DNA from: Planctomycetia bacterium
GTDB taxonomy: Bacteria > Planctomycetota > Planctomycetia > Pirellulales > UBA1268
NCBI GenBank assembly: GCA_009922585.1
Contig: RFVE01000004.1
Location: 1-41,425, forward strand
Direction: 5' to 3'
Length of the DNA stretch: 41,425 nucleotides
The notes under the pieces were generated by a model. It did no database searches and was not told the origin of the DNA. It worked only from the letters and a program-made list of their open reading frames with translations. The translations under genes and the position numbers were made by a program. Positions 27,463 to 36,675 of this stretch are shown piece after piece. Numbering within the stretch: the first letter of the stretch is position 1; every line of letters begins with the position of its first letter.

Positions 27463-28620
27463 CTACGCCCGTTCGACTCGATTGCCGGGGATGCGGCGGA
27501 TGAGTCGGCGGATCTCCAGGGCCGAGAGCGTTGCCAGCAGTCGTGACGGCTCGAGGCCGGCAGCGTCACCGACAGCATCGATGTCGGCCGCCCGATGGCC
27601 GTCGGCGGTCTGATCGATCACCTCGAGCACCTGCCGTTCAAGTCCGTCCAGCTGCAGTTCGGCCGGGTGCCGTACCTCACGGCCGGCCACGTCGGTCACC
27701 GATTCAAACAGGGGCCCAAGTTCCTCAAGGATTTCATCGACGTTTGTCGCCAGGGTTGCCCCGTCACGAATGAGTTGGTGGCAGCCCGCCGACACCCGGC
27801 AGTCGATCGGACCAGGCACGGCAAAGACCTCGCGGCCCTGCTCACCCGCCAGCCGGGCAGTGATCAACGCCCCGGACCGGGCCGAGGCCTGCACGACCAC
27901 TGTGCCCAGCGAGAGTCCAGAGACAATGCGATTGCGGCGAGGAAAGGCCCCGGCATGCGGCTGGGCAAACGGCGAGCACTCGCTGATCACCGCACCGTGG
28001 TCGCTGACCTCGAGGGCCAGTTCACGGTGCTCCGGCGGGTAGATCTGCAGCAGGCCGCTGCCGAGCACCGCCAGGGTGCGGCCTCCGGCGGCAATCGCGC
28101 CGCGGTGGGCGGCGGCATCGATGCCCCGGGCCAGCCCGCTGATGACGGTGCAGCCGGATCGGGCAAGACCGCTGGCCAGTTGTTCAGCCACCTTCTTGCC
28201 ATAGGCCGTGGCATGCCGAGCCCCAACGATGGCGACCGCCAAGCTGTCGGTCGACTTAAGCTGGCCCCGTACAAACAAGATGTCGGGTGGGTCATCGATC
28301 TGGGACAGCAGGCGGGGGTAGCGGGCTGTGCCTTCGAGCATCACGTCGATGCGGTGCCGCTGGCAGTCGGCCAGCAGCCGCTCGGCCGCTGCGAAGCCGG
28401 CATCAGCCGCGATGGCAGCCGCGGCCTTGGCCGTTACGTTTTCGACCGCAGCGAGGGTTCGTTGATCGGCGGCGAAGATCGCTTCGGGCGAGCCGAACCG
28501 GGCCAGTAGTCGCCGTCGCATGACGCTTCCGAGACCCGGAACGGCAGCCAGCCGCAGGCGGCTGAGCAACTGCTGCTCAGTTGGCTCGCCGGCGGGGATG
28601 AATCGAGTGGTTGCCAACAT
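27463..28620 (-). CDS. dprA: DNA-processing protein DprA
   Basis: 'YPRLLSQIDDPPDILFVRGQL', 'AIVGARHATAYG', 'VISGLARGIDAAAHRGA', 'FPRRNRIVSGLSLGTVVVQA', 'SGALITARLAGEQGREVFAVPG'. Confidence 0.93.
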   Translation of the reverse strand: MLATTRFIPAGEPTEQQLLSRLRLAAVPGLGSVMRRRLLARFGSPEAIFAADQRTLAAVENVTAKAAAAIAADAGFAAAERLLADCQRHRIDVMLEGTARYPRLLSQIDDPPDILFVRGQLKSTDSLAVAIVGARHATAYGKKVAEQLASGLARSGCTVISGLARGIDAAAHRGAIAAGGRTLAVLGSGLLQIYPPEHRELALEVSDHGAVISECSPFAQPHAGAFPRRNRIVSGLSLGTVVVQASARSGALITARLAGEQGREVFAVPGPIDCRVSAGCHQLIRDGATLATNVDEILEELGPLFESVTDVAGREVRHPAELQLDGLERQVLEVIDQTADGHRAADIDAVGDAAGLEPSRLLATLSALEIRRLIRRIPGNRVERA

Positions 28621-28726
28621 GCCAGCACCTCTTATGAAGTGAATAATTGTTCACTATACACCTCGATGCGTCGGCTGCCAAGCGATCGGCAGGAAGAATG
28701 TGACGTGGCACCGCAACTGCTGGTCT

Positions 28727-29119
28727 TCAGCTGCCGGCCTTCAGCTCGGCCAGATGCTGAGCGGTGTCGACCAGCCGCTCCCAGTTGGCCTCGACATATT
28801 CCGGCGGCCCGCCCATCTGGGCGACGGCGACGGCGACCTCTTCGGTCGGCACCATCTCGATCGCATCCCACGGACAGACCTTGAGGTCGTAGGGATTCGA
28901 CTTTTTGCCGGGAATGTGCACACAGACCTCGCAGCCAACGCACCGCTCGATGTCGATCTCACACCAGCTCTGCAGGTTGTGAAACTGGTCGTACTGCTGC
29001 ACCTTCACGATGCAATCGACCGGGCAGACTTCGAGGCACGACTCGCACCCGGTGCAGTTGTCGGCGTTGATAACAGCCAACTCTTTCGGCAGCTTTTTGC
29101 GGGGGCCCTGCTTTGCCAT
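28727..29119 (-). CDS. 4Fe-4S dicluster ferredoxin-like protein
   Basis: 'CTGCESCLEVCPVDCI' and 'CVGCEVCVHIPGKKSNPYDLKVCPWDAI'. Confidence 0.85.
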   Translation of the reverse strand: MAKQGPRKKLPKELAVINADNCTGCESCLEVCPVDCIVKVQQYDQFHNLQSWCEIDIERCVGCEVCVHIPGKKSNPYDLKVCPWDAIEMVPTEEVAVAVAQMGGPPEYVEANWERLVDTAQHLAELKAGS

Positions 29120-29218
29120 AGTTCTGATATCGGTGAGTTGGGGGGCCGGATTTGAATTTCCACCACTATAGCCGCGAAAAATCGGACGACCAAACCGATT
29201 CGTTGCTGGGCGGCCTGG

Positions 29219-30565
29219 TCAGGTGCCTTCCGGCAGCCCGGTCGTCGATTCCCCACGAAACAGCTCTTCGGCCGTCTGCCTGGCCCGCACCAGCTTGGCG
29301 TCGCCGCCGTCGAGCAGTACCTCGGCCGGCAGCGGCTTGGAGTTGTAGTTGCTGGCCATCACAAAGCCGTAGGCGCCGGCCACCTCCAGCAGCAGCAGGT
29401 CGCCGACGCGGGTCGGCGGCAGGTCGCGGGTGGCGACAAAGCCCCCTTCTTCCTGCGTGAAAATATCACCCGACTCGCACAGCGGGCCGCCGACTGCCAC
29501 CGGCTCAAGCCCCTCGGGCACACTGCTGGCTGCCGGGCAGAGGCTCATTGGATGATACGACCCGTAGAGCACCGGCCGGGCGAGTGTATGGAAGCCGGCA
29601 TCGACCAGCAGGTATTTCTTGCTGCCCTGCCGCTTGATCGCCCGCACCTCGGTGACGAGGGTGCCCGCCTCGGCGGTCAGGTAGCGGCCCGGTTCAATTT
29701 CGAGGCGAATCCGATGGCCGAAGGCATCTTCCAGCCGTTTGCGGGTGGCATCCCAAAGCTCGAAGTAGCCCGACAGATCGGCCCGGGTCTCCTCAGGTCG
29801 GTAGGGCACCGGCAGGCCACCACCGGCACTGATGGTGGTCAGCGATCGGCCGATCTCGCGGGCAGTTTTTTCCAGGGCCTCGGCCACGGAAGCCAGATGG
29901 GCCAGATCGGTGCCGCTGCCGATGTGCATGTGCAGGCCGGTGACCGCCAGCCCCGCCCATTCGGCGCGGCGAAGGGCATCAGGCACCTCTGCATGCCAGA
30001 TGCCGTGCTTCGAACCCTCGCCACCGGTGTTGGTCTTTTGGCTGTGGCCGTGGCCAAAGCCGGGGTTGATGCGGAGCGTTACGTCGGCACCCGGCACCCG
30101 CTCAGCCAACTGCTCGAGCATGTCGGCTGAGCCGCAGTTGACATGAACGCCGTGACGCACGACCGCTTCGAGGCTTTCGCGATCGAAGATGTCGGCTGTG
30201 TAGACAATCGGATGAGCCGGCGGCAGGCCGTCGGCACTTGCCGCTGGCGTGGTGGGATAGCCGGCGGCCAGTGCCCGGGCAATTTCACCGTGGCTGACGG
30301 CATCGACCAGCACCCCTTCGCGGCGAACCAGATCGAGCACCGCCAGATTTGAGCAGGCCTTCTGGGCGAACCGGACGGTGTCCCAGGCCGCCAGATCGGC
30401 ACACCGCTCGCGGATGACGGCGGCGTCGTAGACATACAGAGGTGTGCCGAAGCGTTCAGCCAATGCGCGGACATCGACACCGGCGAGCTGGCGGCGGATG
30501 CTGGGGGGCTGGCTCGCGGCTGCCGTGGCGGCCTCAGCACAATCGGCGGTATTGGGAGCGTTCAT
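29219..30565 (-). CDS. lysA: diaminopimelate decarboxylase
   Basis: 'FGTPLYVYDAAVIRERC', 'RFAQKACSNLAVLDLV', 'GLHMHIGSGT', 'LEIEPGRYLTAEAGTLVTEV', 'VGGPLCESGDIF'. ATG at 30565. Confidence 0.92.
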   Translation of the reverse strand: MNAPNTADCAEAATAAASQPPSIRRQLAGVDVRALAERFGTPLYVYDAAVIRERCADLAAWDTVRFAQKACSNLAVLDLVRREGVLVDAVSHGEIARALAAGYPTTPAASADGLPPAHPIVYTADIFDRESLEAVVRHGVHVNCGSADMLEQLAERVPGADVTLRINPGFGHGHSQKTNTGGEGSKHGIWHAEVPDALRRAEWAGLAVTGLHMHIGSGTDLAHLASVAEALEKTAREIGRSLTTISAGGGLPVPYRPEETRADLSGYFELWDATRKRLEDAFGHRIRLEIEPGRYLTAEAGTLVTEVRAIKRQGSKKYLLVDAGFHTLARPVLYGSYHPMSLCPAASSVPEGLEPVAVGGPLCESGDIFTQEEGGFVATRDLPPTRVGDLLLLEVAGAYGFVMASNYNSKPLPAEVLLDGGDAKLVRARQTAEELFRGESTTGLPEGT

Positions 30566-30670
30566 GGGCGGACGTGAGGGGGTGCCTGGCAAAAAGATGG
30601 GTCGAGGAAAAAATCTCTTTTGAAGTCTACCAGCCTGCTGGAGCAATGACCGGCTATCCTGACGAGCGAC

Positions 30671-31645
30671 ATGCCTTCTTCCCCCAATATTCCTCCCGCT
30701 GATCCAGACGCTGAGATGGTCCCCTGCGGGCCTGACCAAGTGGGCTCAGCTCACCTGCCGCCCGGCTGGCAACCGCCGCGGCATCGGCCAAATCAGCCAC
30801 CTGCCGGGCGACTGCGGCTGCAGATCTATCTTTATCTCGGCACCTGCCTGACCACCTTTGCCGCCGGCACGGTTGGCTGGCAGCCGCTGATCCTTGGGCT
30901 GGACGACACCTTCTGGGCCGACGTCGACCAGTACTGGCCGCGTGGTGTGAGCTACATGCTGGCAGTGATGGCGATTTTGACGGCCCACGAGGCGGGGCAT
31001 TTTCTGGCGGCCCGGCAGCATCGGATTCCAGCGACGCTGCCCTTCTTCCTGCCGGTGCCGGTGATGCTGACCGGCACCCTGGGGGCGGTGATTGGTATGG
31101 AAGGCTCGCGGGCCGACCGCCGGCAGTTGTTCGACATCGCCCTGGCCGGCCCGCTGGCTGGCCTCGCGGTGGCGGTGCCGGTGCTGGCGGTCGGTATGGC
31201 CACGGGCACACCGGGTGAGAGCAATCCGTTCGCCCTGCCGCTGCTGGGGCAGTGGCTGCTGGCCGCAATCAGACCCGACCTGTCCGCAGGCCAGACAATT
31301 GCCCCCAACGCACTACTGATGGCTGGCTGGGTGGGGCTGCTGGTGACGGGGCTCAACATGATTCCGATCAGCCAGCTCGACGGCGGGCATGTCTGCCACG
31401 CCCTTTTTGGCCGGCGGTCGTACCTGGTCACCCGGGCGGTCCTGTTGGGGGCGATTGGCGGCATTATCGTCTTCGGCGGCTATCACTGGGTGGCGATGGT
31501 GGTGATCATCACCTTCATGGGGGCGGACCATCCGCCGATCCGTGACGAGGGCCGACCGCTCGACCGCTGGCGGCAGGCCCTCGGGCTGGCCTCCTGCCTC
31601 ATTCCGATCGTGACGTTCATGCCGGAGCCGCTCCGGCTGCCCTGA
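30671..31645 (+). CDS. M50 family site-2-type membrane metalloprotease
   Basis: 'ILTAHEAGHFLAARQHRIPATLPFFLPVP' (HExxH) and 'GLNMIPISQLDGGHV' with multiple TM segments. Confidence 0.88.
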   Translation: MPSSPNIPPADPDAEMVPCGPDQVGSAHLPPGWQPPRHRPNQPPAGRLRLQIYLYLGTCLTTFAAGTVGWQPLILGLDDTFWADVDQYWPRGVSYMLAVMAILTAHEAGHFLAARQHRIPATLPFFLPVPVMLTGTLGAVIGMEGSRADRRQLFDIALAGPLAGLAVAVPVLAVGMATGTPGESNPFALPLLGQWLLAAIRPDLSAGQTIAPNALLMAGWVGLLVTGLNMIPISQLDGGHVCHALFGRRSYLVTRAVLLGAIGGIIVFGGYHWVAMVVIITFMGADHPPIRDEGRPLDRWRQALGLASCLIPIVTFMPEPLRLP

Positions 31646-31748
31646 CGCGTGGTGTTCGTTGACGCCTCCCCATCACGCCCGCACAATAGACCTGAATGGC
31701 TCCACTCCAACAGTGGATCGCTGGCCGCACAGTCCGAGGAGGTGACGC

Positions 31749-32909
31749 GTGAATTTTGTCGAACTGGAAGATCCCGAGATCTGGTCGGCCATAGCCGACG
31801 AGCCAGCCCAGCGGTGATGCAGGTAGTGGGCAGCGTCCTGACCAACAAGTATGCCGAGGGCTACCCAGGCCGCCGGTACTACGGTGGCTGCGAGTTCGTC
31901 GACAAAGTTGAGGACCTGGCCCGCGACCGAGCGAAGCAACTCTTCGGGGCCGAGCACGCTAATGTGCAGCCTCACTCAGGCAGTCAGGCCAACTCGGCAG
32001 TCTACCTGGCGGCGATCCAGCCTGGCGACACGGTGCTGGCCTTCGACCTGGCCCATGGTGGGCACCTCACCCACGGCATGCGGCTGAACAGCTCTGGCAT
32101 CCTCTACCGCTTCGTTCACTATGGTGTCCGTCAGGACGATCATCTGCTCGACTTCGACCAGATCGCCAGTCTGGCCCGCGAGCACAAGCCAAAGCTGATC
32201 GTGGCCGGCGCCAGTGCCTACCCGCGGGAGATTCCCCACGATCGCTTTGCCGAGATCGCCCGTGAGGTTGGGGCGAAACTCCTCGTTGACATGGCCCACT
32301 ATGCCGGACTCGTGGCGGCCGGTATCCACAACAGCCCCGTGCCCGTAGCCGACTTTGTCACCAGCACGACCCATAAGACCCTGCGGGGGCCGCGGGGTGG
32401 CATTGCCATGTGCCGGGCTGAGCATGCCAAGGACCTCGACCGGTCTGTCTTTCCTGGTACTCAGGGCGGGCCATTGATGCACGTCGTTGCCGGGAAGGCT
32501 GTCGCCTTTGCCGAGGCTCTCCGTCCTGACTTCAAGGCCTATGCCCAGCAGGTCGTCGATAACGCCCGCGTGCTCGCTGAGGCGGTTGCTGCTGGTGGCG
32601 TGAAGCTGGTCAGTGGCGGTACCGATAACCATTTGATGTTGGTTGACGTCACGCCACTGGGCCTCGGCGGTAAGCTGGCGGAGGAGGCCCTCGACCGCTG
32701 CGGCATCACCTGCAACAAGAACATGATTCCCTACGATGAGCGGAAGCCGGTCGATCCCTCCGGCATCCGGCTGGGCACCCCGGCGCTGACCACCCGCGGC
32801 ATGGGAGCCGACGAGATGCGGCGGGTGGCGCCGTGAGGTGGCAGAATTGGCCGAGCAATTCCCAGTGCCGGCGGCCCGGCTGAGTGAGCGGCAGGAAGTG
32901 GTGGCCTGA
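31749..32909 (+). pseudogene. glyA: serine hydroxymethyltransferase with two apparent out-of-frame internal deletions (about 31800-31805 and 32829-32832)
   Basis: GTG start after gaggagg: [18 protein letters not shown] | [36 protein letters not shown]...[11 protein letters not shown] | [25 protein letters not shown]. The three pieces lie in different frames; the final TGA overlaps the next ATG. Confidence 0.88.
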
Positions 32910-33755
32910 TGCCTCCACCGGCCGCCCGGAAACTGCGGCTGGGGCTGGTGCAGTCAGCCTGTACGGCTGACCGTGAGGCCAACATTGAACAGGCCCTTGC
33001 CGGAATTGCCGCTGCCAAAGCGCAAGAAGCAGACGTCGTTTGTCTGCAGGAACTCTTCGCTGGCGAGTATCCCTGCCAAGCCGAAGAGCATGACCGCTTC
33101 GCTGAGGCAGAAAGCGTGCCAGGCCCGCTGACTGATCGGCTGGCTGCCGCCGCCTGCGAACATCAGGTGGTGCTTGTCGGCAGCGTCTTTGAGCGGCGGA
33201 GCCACGGCCTGTTTCACAACACGGCGGTTGTCTTTGACACCGACGGGTCGCTGGCGGGGACCTATCGCAAGATGCACATTCCCGATGACCCGCACTATTA
33301 CGAGAAGTTTTATTTTACGCCGGGTGACACGGGCTTTATCAGTGTGCCAACCAGCCGGCTGCAGGTCGGCCCGCTGGTCTGTTGGGACCAGTGGTATCCC
33401 GAGGCCGCGCGGCTGACGTCGCTGGCCGGAGCCGAGGTGCTCTTCTATCCCACCGCAATCGGCTGGCTCGACGGCGAAGAGCAACTGCACGCCGAACAGT
33501 ACGAGTCGTGGGACACGATGCTGAAGAGCCATGCCATTGCCCGGCCGCGAAGGGCCGCTGCGATTCTGGGGGGCGAGCGTGGTCTATGCGCCCAACGGTC
33601 AGCGGCTGGCGATTGCCAGTCACGACACCCCGGCAGTGCTGGTAGTTGACTGTGAACTCAGCCAGATCGAATGGTCGCGGACCCGCTGGCCCTTCTTTCG
33701 GGATCGCCGCATCGATGCCTATGCTGGTCTGCTCGCCCGCTGGGGAGAGGCCTGA
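32909..33755 (+). pseudogene. aguB: N-carbamoylputrescine amidase (nitrilase family), apparent out-of-frame deletion near 33541-33546
   Basis: 'LRLGLVQSACTADREANIEQAL', 'GTYRKMHIPDDPHYYEKFYFTPGD', 'VCWDQWYPEAARL', 'PTAIGW'; then in another frame 'REGPLRFWGASVVYAPNGQRLAIASHDTPAVLVVDCELSQIEWSRTRWPFFRDRRIDAYAGLLARWGEA*'. Confidence 0.85.
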
Positions 33756-34789
33756 TGCCCGCCGCCACGCCAGCCTCGCCGCCAGCTGCCGGCTATCGCC
33801 TGCCGGCTGAGTGGGAGCCGCATGCAGCCACCTGGCTGGCCTGGCCGCATCGGCGACAGACCTTTCTGGGAGACTTTGCCAACATCCCGCCCGCCTTTGT
33901 GCGGCTGGTGCGGTTACTGGCTGGCTACGAGCCGGTGCGGGTGATCGGGACCGGGCCGGTGTTGGATGACGCCACCGCGCATCTGCAGGGCATTGCCAAT
34001 GTTGAACTGATCGATATTCCGACGAGTGACTCGTGGCTGCGGGATACCGGCCCCGTGTTCCTCAAGCCGCTCACGCCCGGGCCGCCCCGCGCCGTTGTCT
34101 TCGAATTCAATGCCTGGGGGGGCAAGTATCCGCCCTGGGATGCCGACGCTGCCGTGGCGGGCCAGATGGCGAGCCGTCTGGGGTTCGATGCCGTGCAGCC
34201 GGGGATCGTGCTAGAGGGCGGTGCGATTGAGACCGACGGTGAGGGCACGTTGCTGGTCAATCACCGCTGCATCGACAACCCGCAGCGGAACCCAGGCCGC
34301 AGCCGGGCGGAACTGACCGACGTGCTCCAGCAGTCACTCGGCATCGAGAAGGTGCTCTGGGTGGGGGGCGAACTGGCCGGCGATGATACCGACGGCCACA
34401 TCGACCAGCTGGCCCGGTTTGTTGCCCCAGGGCGGGTTGTGGCTGCCCGCCAGCCCGATCGAAATGATCCCAATCACGAGCCGCTTGAGAACAACCTGAT
34501 TCTGCTTGAGACGCTGGTTGATGCCCGCGGCCGCAGGCTGGAGGTGATTCCACTCGACCTGCCACCCCGCGTCGGCTTTGCCGGTGTCCAGCTACCGGCG
34601 AGCTATCTCAACTTCTATCTGCTCAACGGGGCGGTGATCATGCCAACGTTTGACCATGCCGCCGACGCTGCGGCGATCAAGACCCTGGCCGGCCTGTTTC
34701 CTAGCCGGACGGTCGAGCCATTTTCAGCCCTCGAGCTCATCCGCGGCCGTGGGGCAGTGCATTGCGTGACGCGGGACCAGCCGGTGTAA
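33755..34789 (+). CDS. aguA: agmatine deiminase
   Basis: 'PAEWEPHAATWLAWPH', 'DSWLRDTGPVF', 'FNAWGGKYPPWDAD', 'LEGGAIETDGEGTLLV', 'DGHIDQLARF', 'GAVHCVTRDQP'. Confidence 0.92.
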   Translation: MPAATPASPPAAGYRLPAEWEPHAATWLAWPHRRQTFLGDFANIPPAFVRLVRLLAGYEPVRVIGTGPVLDDATAHLQGIANVELIDIPTSDSWLRDTGPVFLKPLTPGPPRAVVFEFNAWGGKYPPWDADAAVAGQMASRLGFDAVQPGIVLEGGAIETDGEGTLLVNHRCIDNPQRNPGRSRAELTDVLQQSLGIEKVLWVGGELAGDDTDGHIDQLARFVAPGRVVAARQPDRNDPNHEPLENNLILLETLVDARGRRLEVIPLDLPPRVGFAGVQLPASYLNFYLLNGAVIMPTFDHAADAAAIKTLAGLFPSRTVEPFSALELIRGRGAVHCVTRDQPV

Positions 34790-34887
34790 CGGTGGTTTGG
34801 GCACCCACGAAGGCAGGCGGAATGTGTGTGGATGATTGGCTTGGCAGCCTTCGGGCGCAAGTTTTGCTGGTGCGACCGAACTCCGGA

Positions 34888-34963
34888 AAGCCCGAGGCGC
34901 GAGCCGAGGGAATTCGCACCGGGGGCAGACTAAGCGGCTTTCCTCAGCTTGCGCTTCGGGCTT
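34888..34963. repeat. dispersed palindromic repeat, family 2 copy 2
   Basis: Arms aagcccgaggcgcgagccgaggga (34888-34911) and tcctcagcttgcgcttcgggctt (34941-34963); same arms as 13701-13779. Confidence 0.8.
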
Positions 34964-35260
34964 CTAAGAATGGGCTTTTCTGCTGGAAGACGCGAGTCCC
35001 GCACCATCATAAAGTCGTAAGCCGGGGGATCAGCAGTGCGCGTTGCAGTCGGAAGCGAGCATGCTGCCAGTCCAGTCGCTTCCGCTCCTGACTTCCTGGG
35101 GTGGCCGACTGTAAGGCGAGCGCTTCCCCTGGCTTCCCCTGATTGCCCCGCCTGACAATGCGGTCGGTCTTGCGGCGAGGAGACGGGGACGCGACTATCC
35201 CGCCGCAGGGTCTGCCGCAGGCGGTGGTAGCCGGCGTGAAACGTCAGGAGACGGAGTGTC

Positions 35261-35755
35261 ATGGAACAGGTTGCCAATTTTGTGCAGGGCTGCGTGTCGC
35301 TGCTGGCCCGACTGATGATGGTGGCGGTCTTTCTGTTCAGCGCCTTCGACAGCAAGATCCGGCACTTTTCACAGACGGCTGAATACATGCGGAGCGAAGG
35401 GATCCCTAATCCACGGCTCGCCCTGTTCGGCGCGATCGGGCTGATCCTGCTGGGCGGGCTCTCACTGCTGGCCGGTGCCTGGACCCGCATTGGGGCCGCC
35501 TTCTTGTTCGTCTTCCTGGCGGCTGCCACCTTCTACTTTCACGATTTCTGGATGATCGCCGATCCGGTTCAGCGGCAGTTGCAGGTGATCCAGTTCATGA
35601 AGAACATGGCCATCGGCGGTGGATTGCTTGCCTTGATCTACGCCGGCGGTGGTCCCTGGAGTGTCGATGGCTGGATCGAGCGGAAGCTTGAAGAGGTGGA
35701 AGCCAGCCCGGCAACCGGCACCGGCAAGGGTTCCACCCGATCGAAGGCCGCCTGA
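35261..35755 (+). CDS. DoxX family membrane protein
   Basis: 'LLARLMMVAVFLFSAFDSKIRHFSQTAEYMRSEGIPNPRLALFGAIGLILLGGLSLLAGAWTRIGAAFLFVFLAAATFYFHDFW'. Confidence 0.78.
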   Translation: MEQVANFVQGCVSLLARLMMVAVFLFSAFDSKIRHFSQTAEYMRSEGIPNPRLALFGAIGLILLGGLSLLAGAWTRIGAAFLFVFLAAATFYFHDFWMIADPVQRQLQVIQFMKNMAIGGGLLALIYAGGGPWSVDGWIERKLEEVEASPATGTGKGSTRSKAA

Positions 35756-35850
35756 TCTTCTTTCGACGCAGTCCGCACCAGACCGTACATTTGTCTTAGC
35801 CATGGTCTTCATGGTGAGGGTCGGTCTTCCTTCTTGCGGCATGGCGACAA

Positions 35851-36624
35851 ATGGTCTTTCCTCTTGGCGACGACAACTCCGACCGGCAGCGGCTGCCGGT
35901 CGTCACCTGGTCGCTGATCGCGGCCAACGTGCTGGTCTTCGTGCTGTTCCAGCAGGGTGGGCAGAACGACAATGTGACACTCGCCTTCTGCCAAGTGCCG
36001 GCCGAGATCATCTCCGGCCGGGACATCGTGACCGAGGATGCGGTCCGTGAGGTCGTCTATCAAGGGCAGCGGCTCCAGGTGCCGGTGCCCGGCCTGCGGC
36101 CCACGCCGATTCCGGTCTGGCTCACGCTGATCACGGGCATTTTTCTGCACGGCAGCTGGATGCACCTGCTGGGCAACATGTGGTTTCTGTTCATCTTCGG
36201 CGACAACGTCGAGGACGACATGGGCCACTGGCGGTACATCATCTTCTATCTCGCTAGTGGCGTGCTCGCCTCGCTGGCGTTCGTCTTTCTCAACGCCCGG
36301 GGAGAGGAAGCGCTGACACCCTGCCTGGGAGCGTCGGGGGCGATTTCTGGGGTGCTCGGTGGCTACCTGGTGCTCCACCCCAACCGGCGGGTCAGCGTGA
36401 TTCTGCTGCGGATCATCATGGATGTCCCTGGCTATGTGGCGGTTGGCATCTATTTTTTGATGCAGATCGTCCTCGGCTTTTCGGACACCGGCGGCGGCGT
36501 GGCCTACTCGGCCCACGTCGCCGGGTTCATCGCCGGGCTGATCCTGGCCAAGCCGCTCAGCGATAGTGACATTCGCCGGCAGGCCGACCAGCTGGTCTCG
36601 TTCCGGCGGCGGCGGGATGGGTAG
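35851..36624 (+). CDS. rhomboid family intramembrane serine protease
   Basis: 'FLHGSWMHLLGNMWFLFIFGDNVEDDMGHWRYIIFYLASG', catalytic 'CLGASGAISGVLGGYLV', 'AYSAHVAGFIAGLI'. Confidence 0.9.
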   Translation: MVFPLGDDNSDRQRLPVVTWSLIAANVLVFVLFQQGGQNDNVTLAFCQVPAEIISGRDIVTEDAVREVVYQGQRLQVPVPGLRPTPIPVWLTLITGIFLHGSWMHLLGNMWFLFIFGDNVEDDMGHWRYIIFYLASGVLASLAFVFLNARGEEALTPCLGASGAISGVLGGYLVLHPNRRVSVILLRIIMDVPGYVAVGIYFLMQIVLGFSDTGGGVAYSAHVAGFIAGLILAKPLSDSDIRRQADQLVSFRRRRDG

Positions 36625-36675
36625 CCGCTCTCGTTGCCCGCAGACAGGCCCGCGACCAGAACAGGAGCCTTTCCA

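Noticed and set aside
27385-27578. N-terminal extension of prfB suggested by the ORF track
   Set aside because: The true start is ATG 27384 in the zero frame upstream of the CTT-TGA-C site; the extension has no RF2 similarity.
27595-28509. 304-aa plus-strand ORF inside dprA
   Set aside because: Antisense to unmistakable DprA motifs; composition typical of shadow ORFs.
31800-32835. Introns, inteins or translational bypass elements at the broken genes
   Set aside because: Those would appear as extra inserted sequence between conserved halves; here sequence is absent rather than added.
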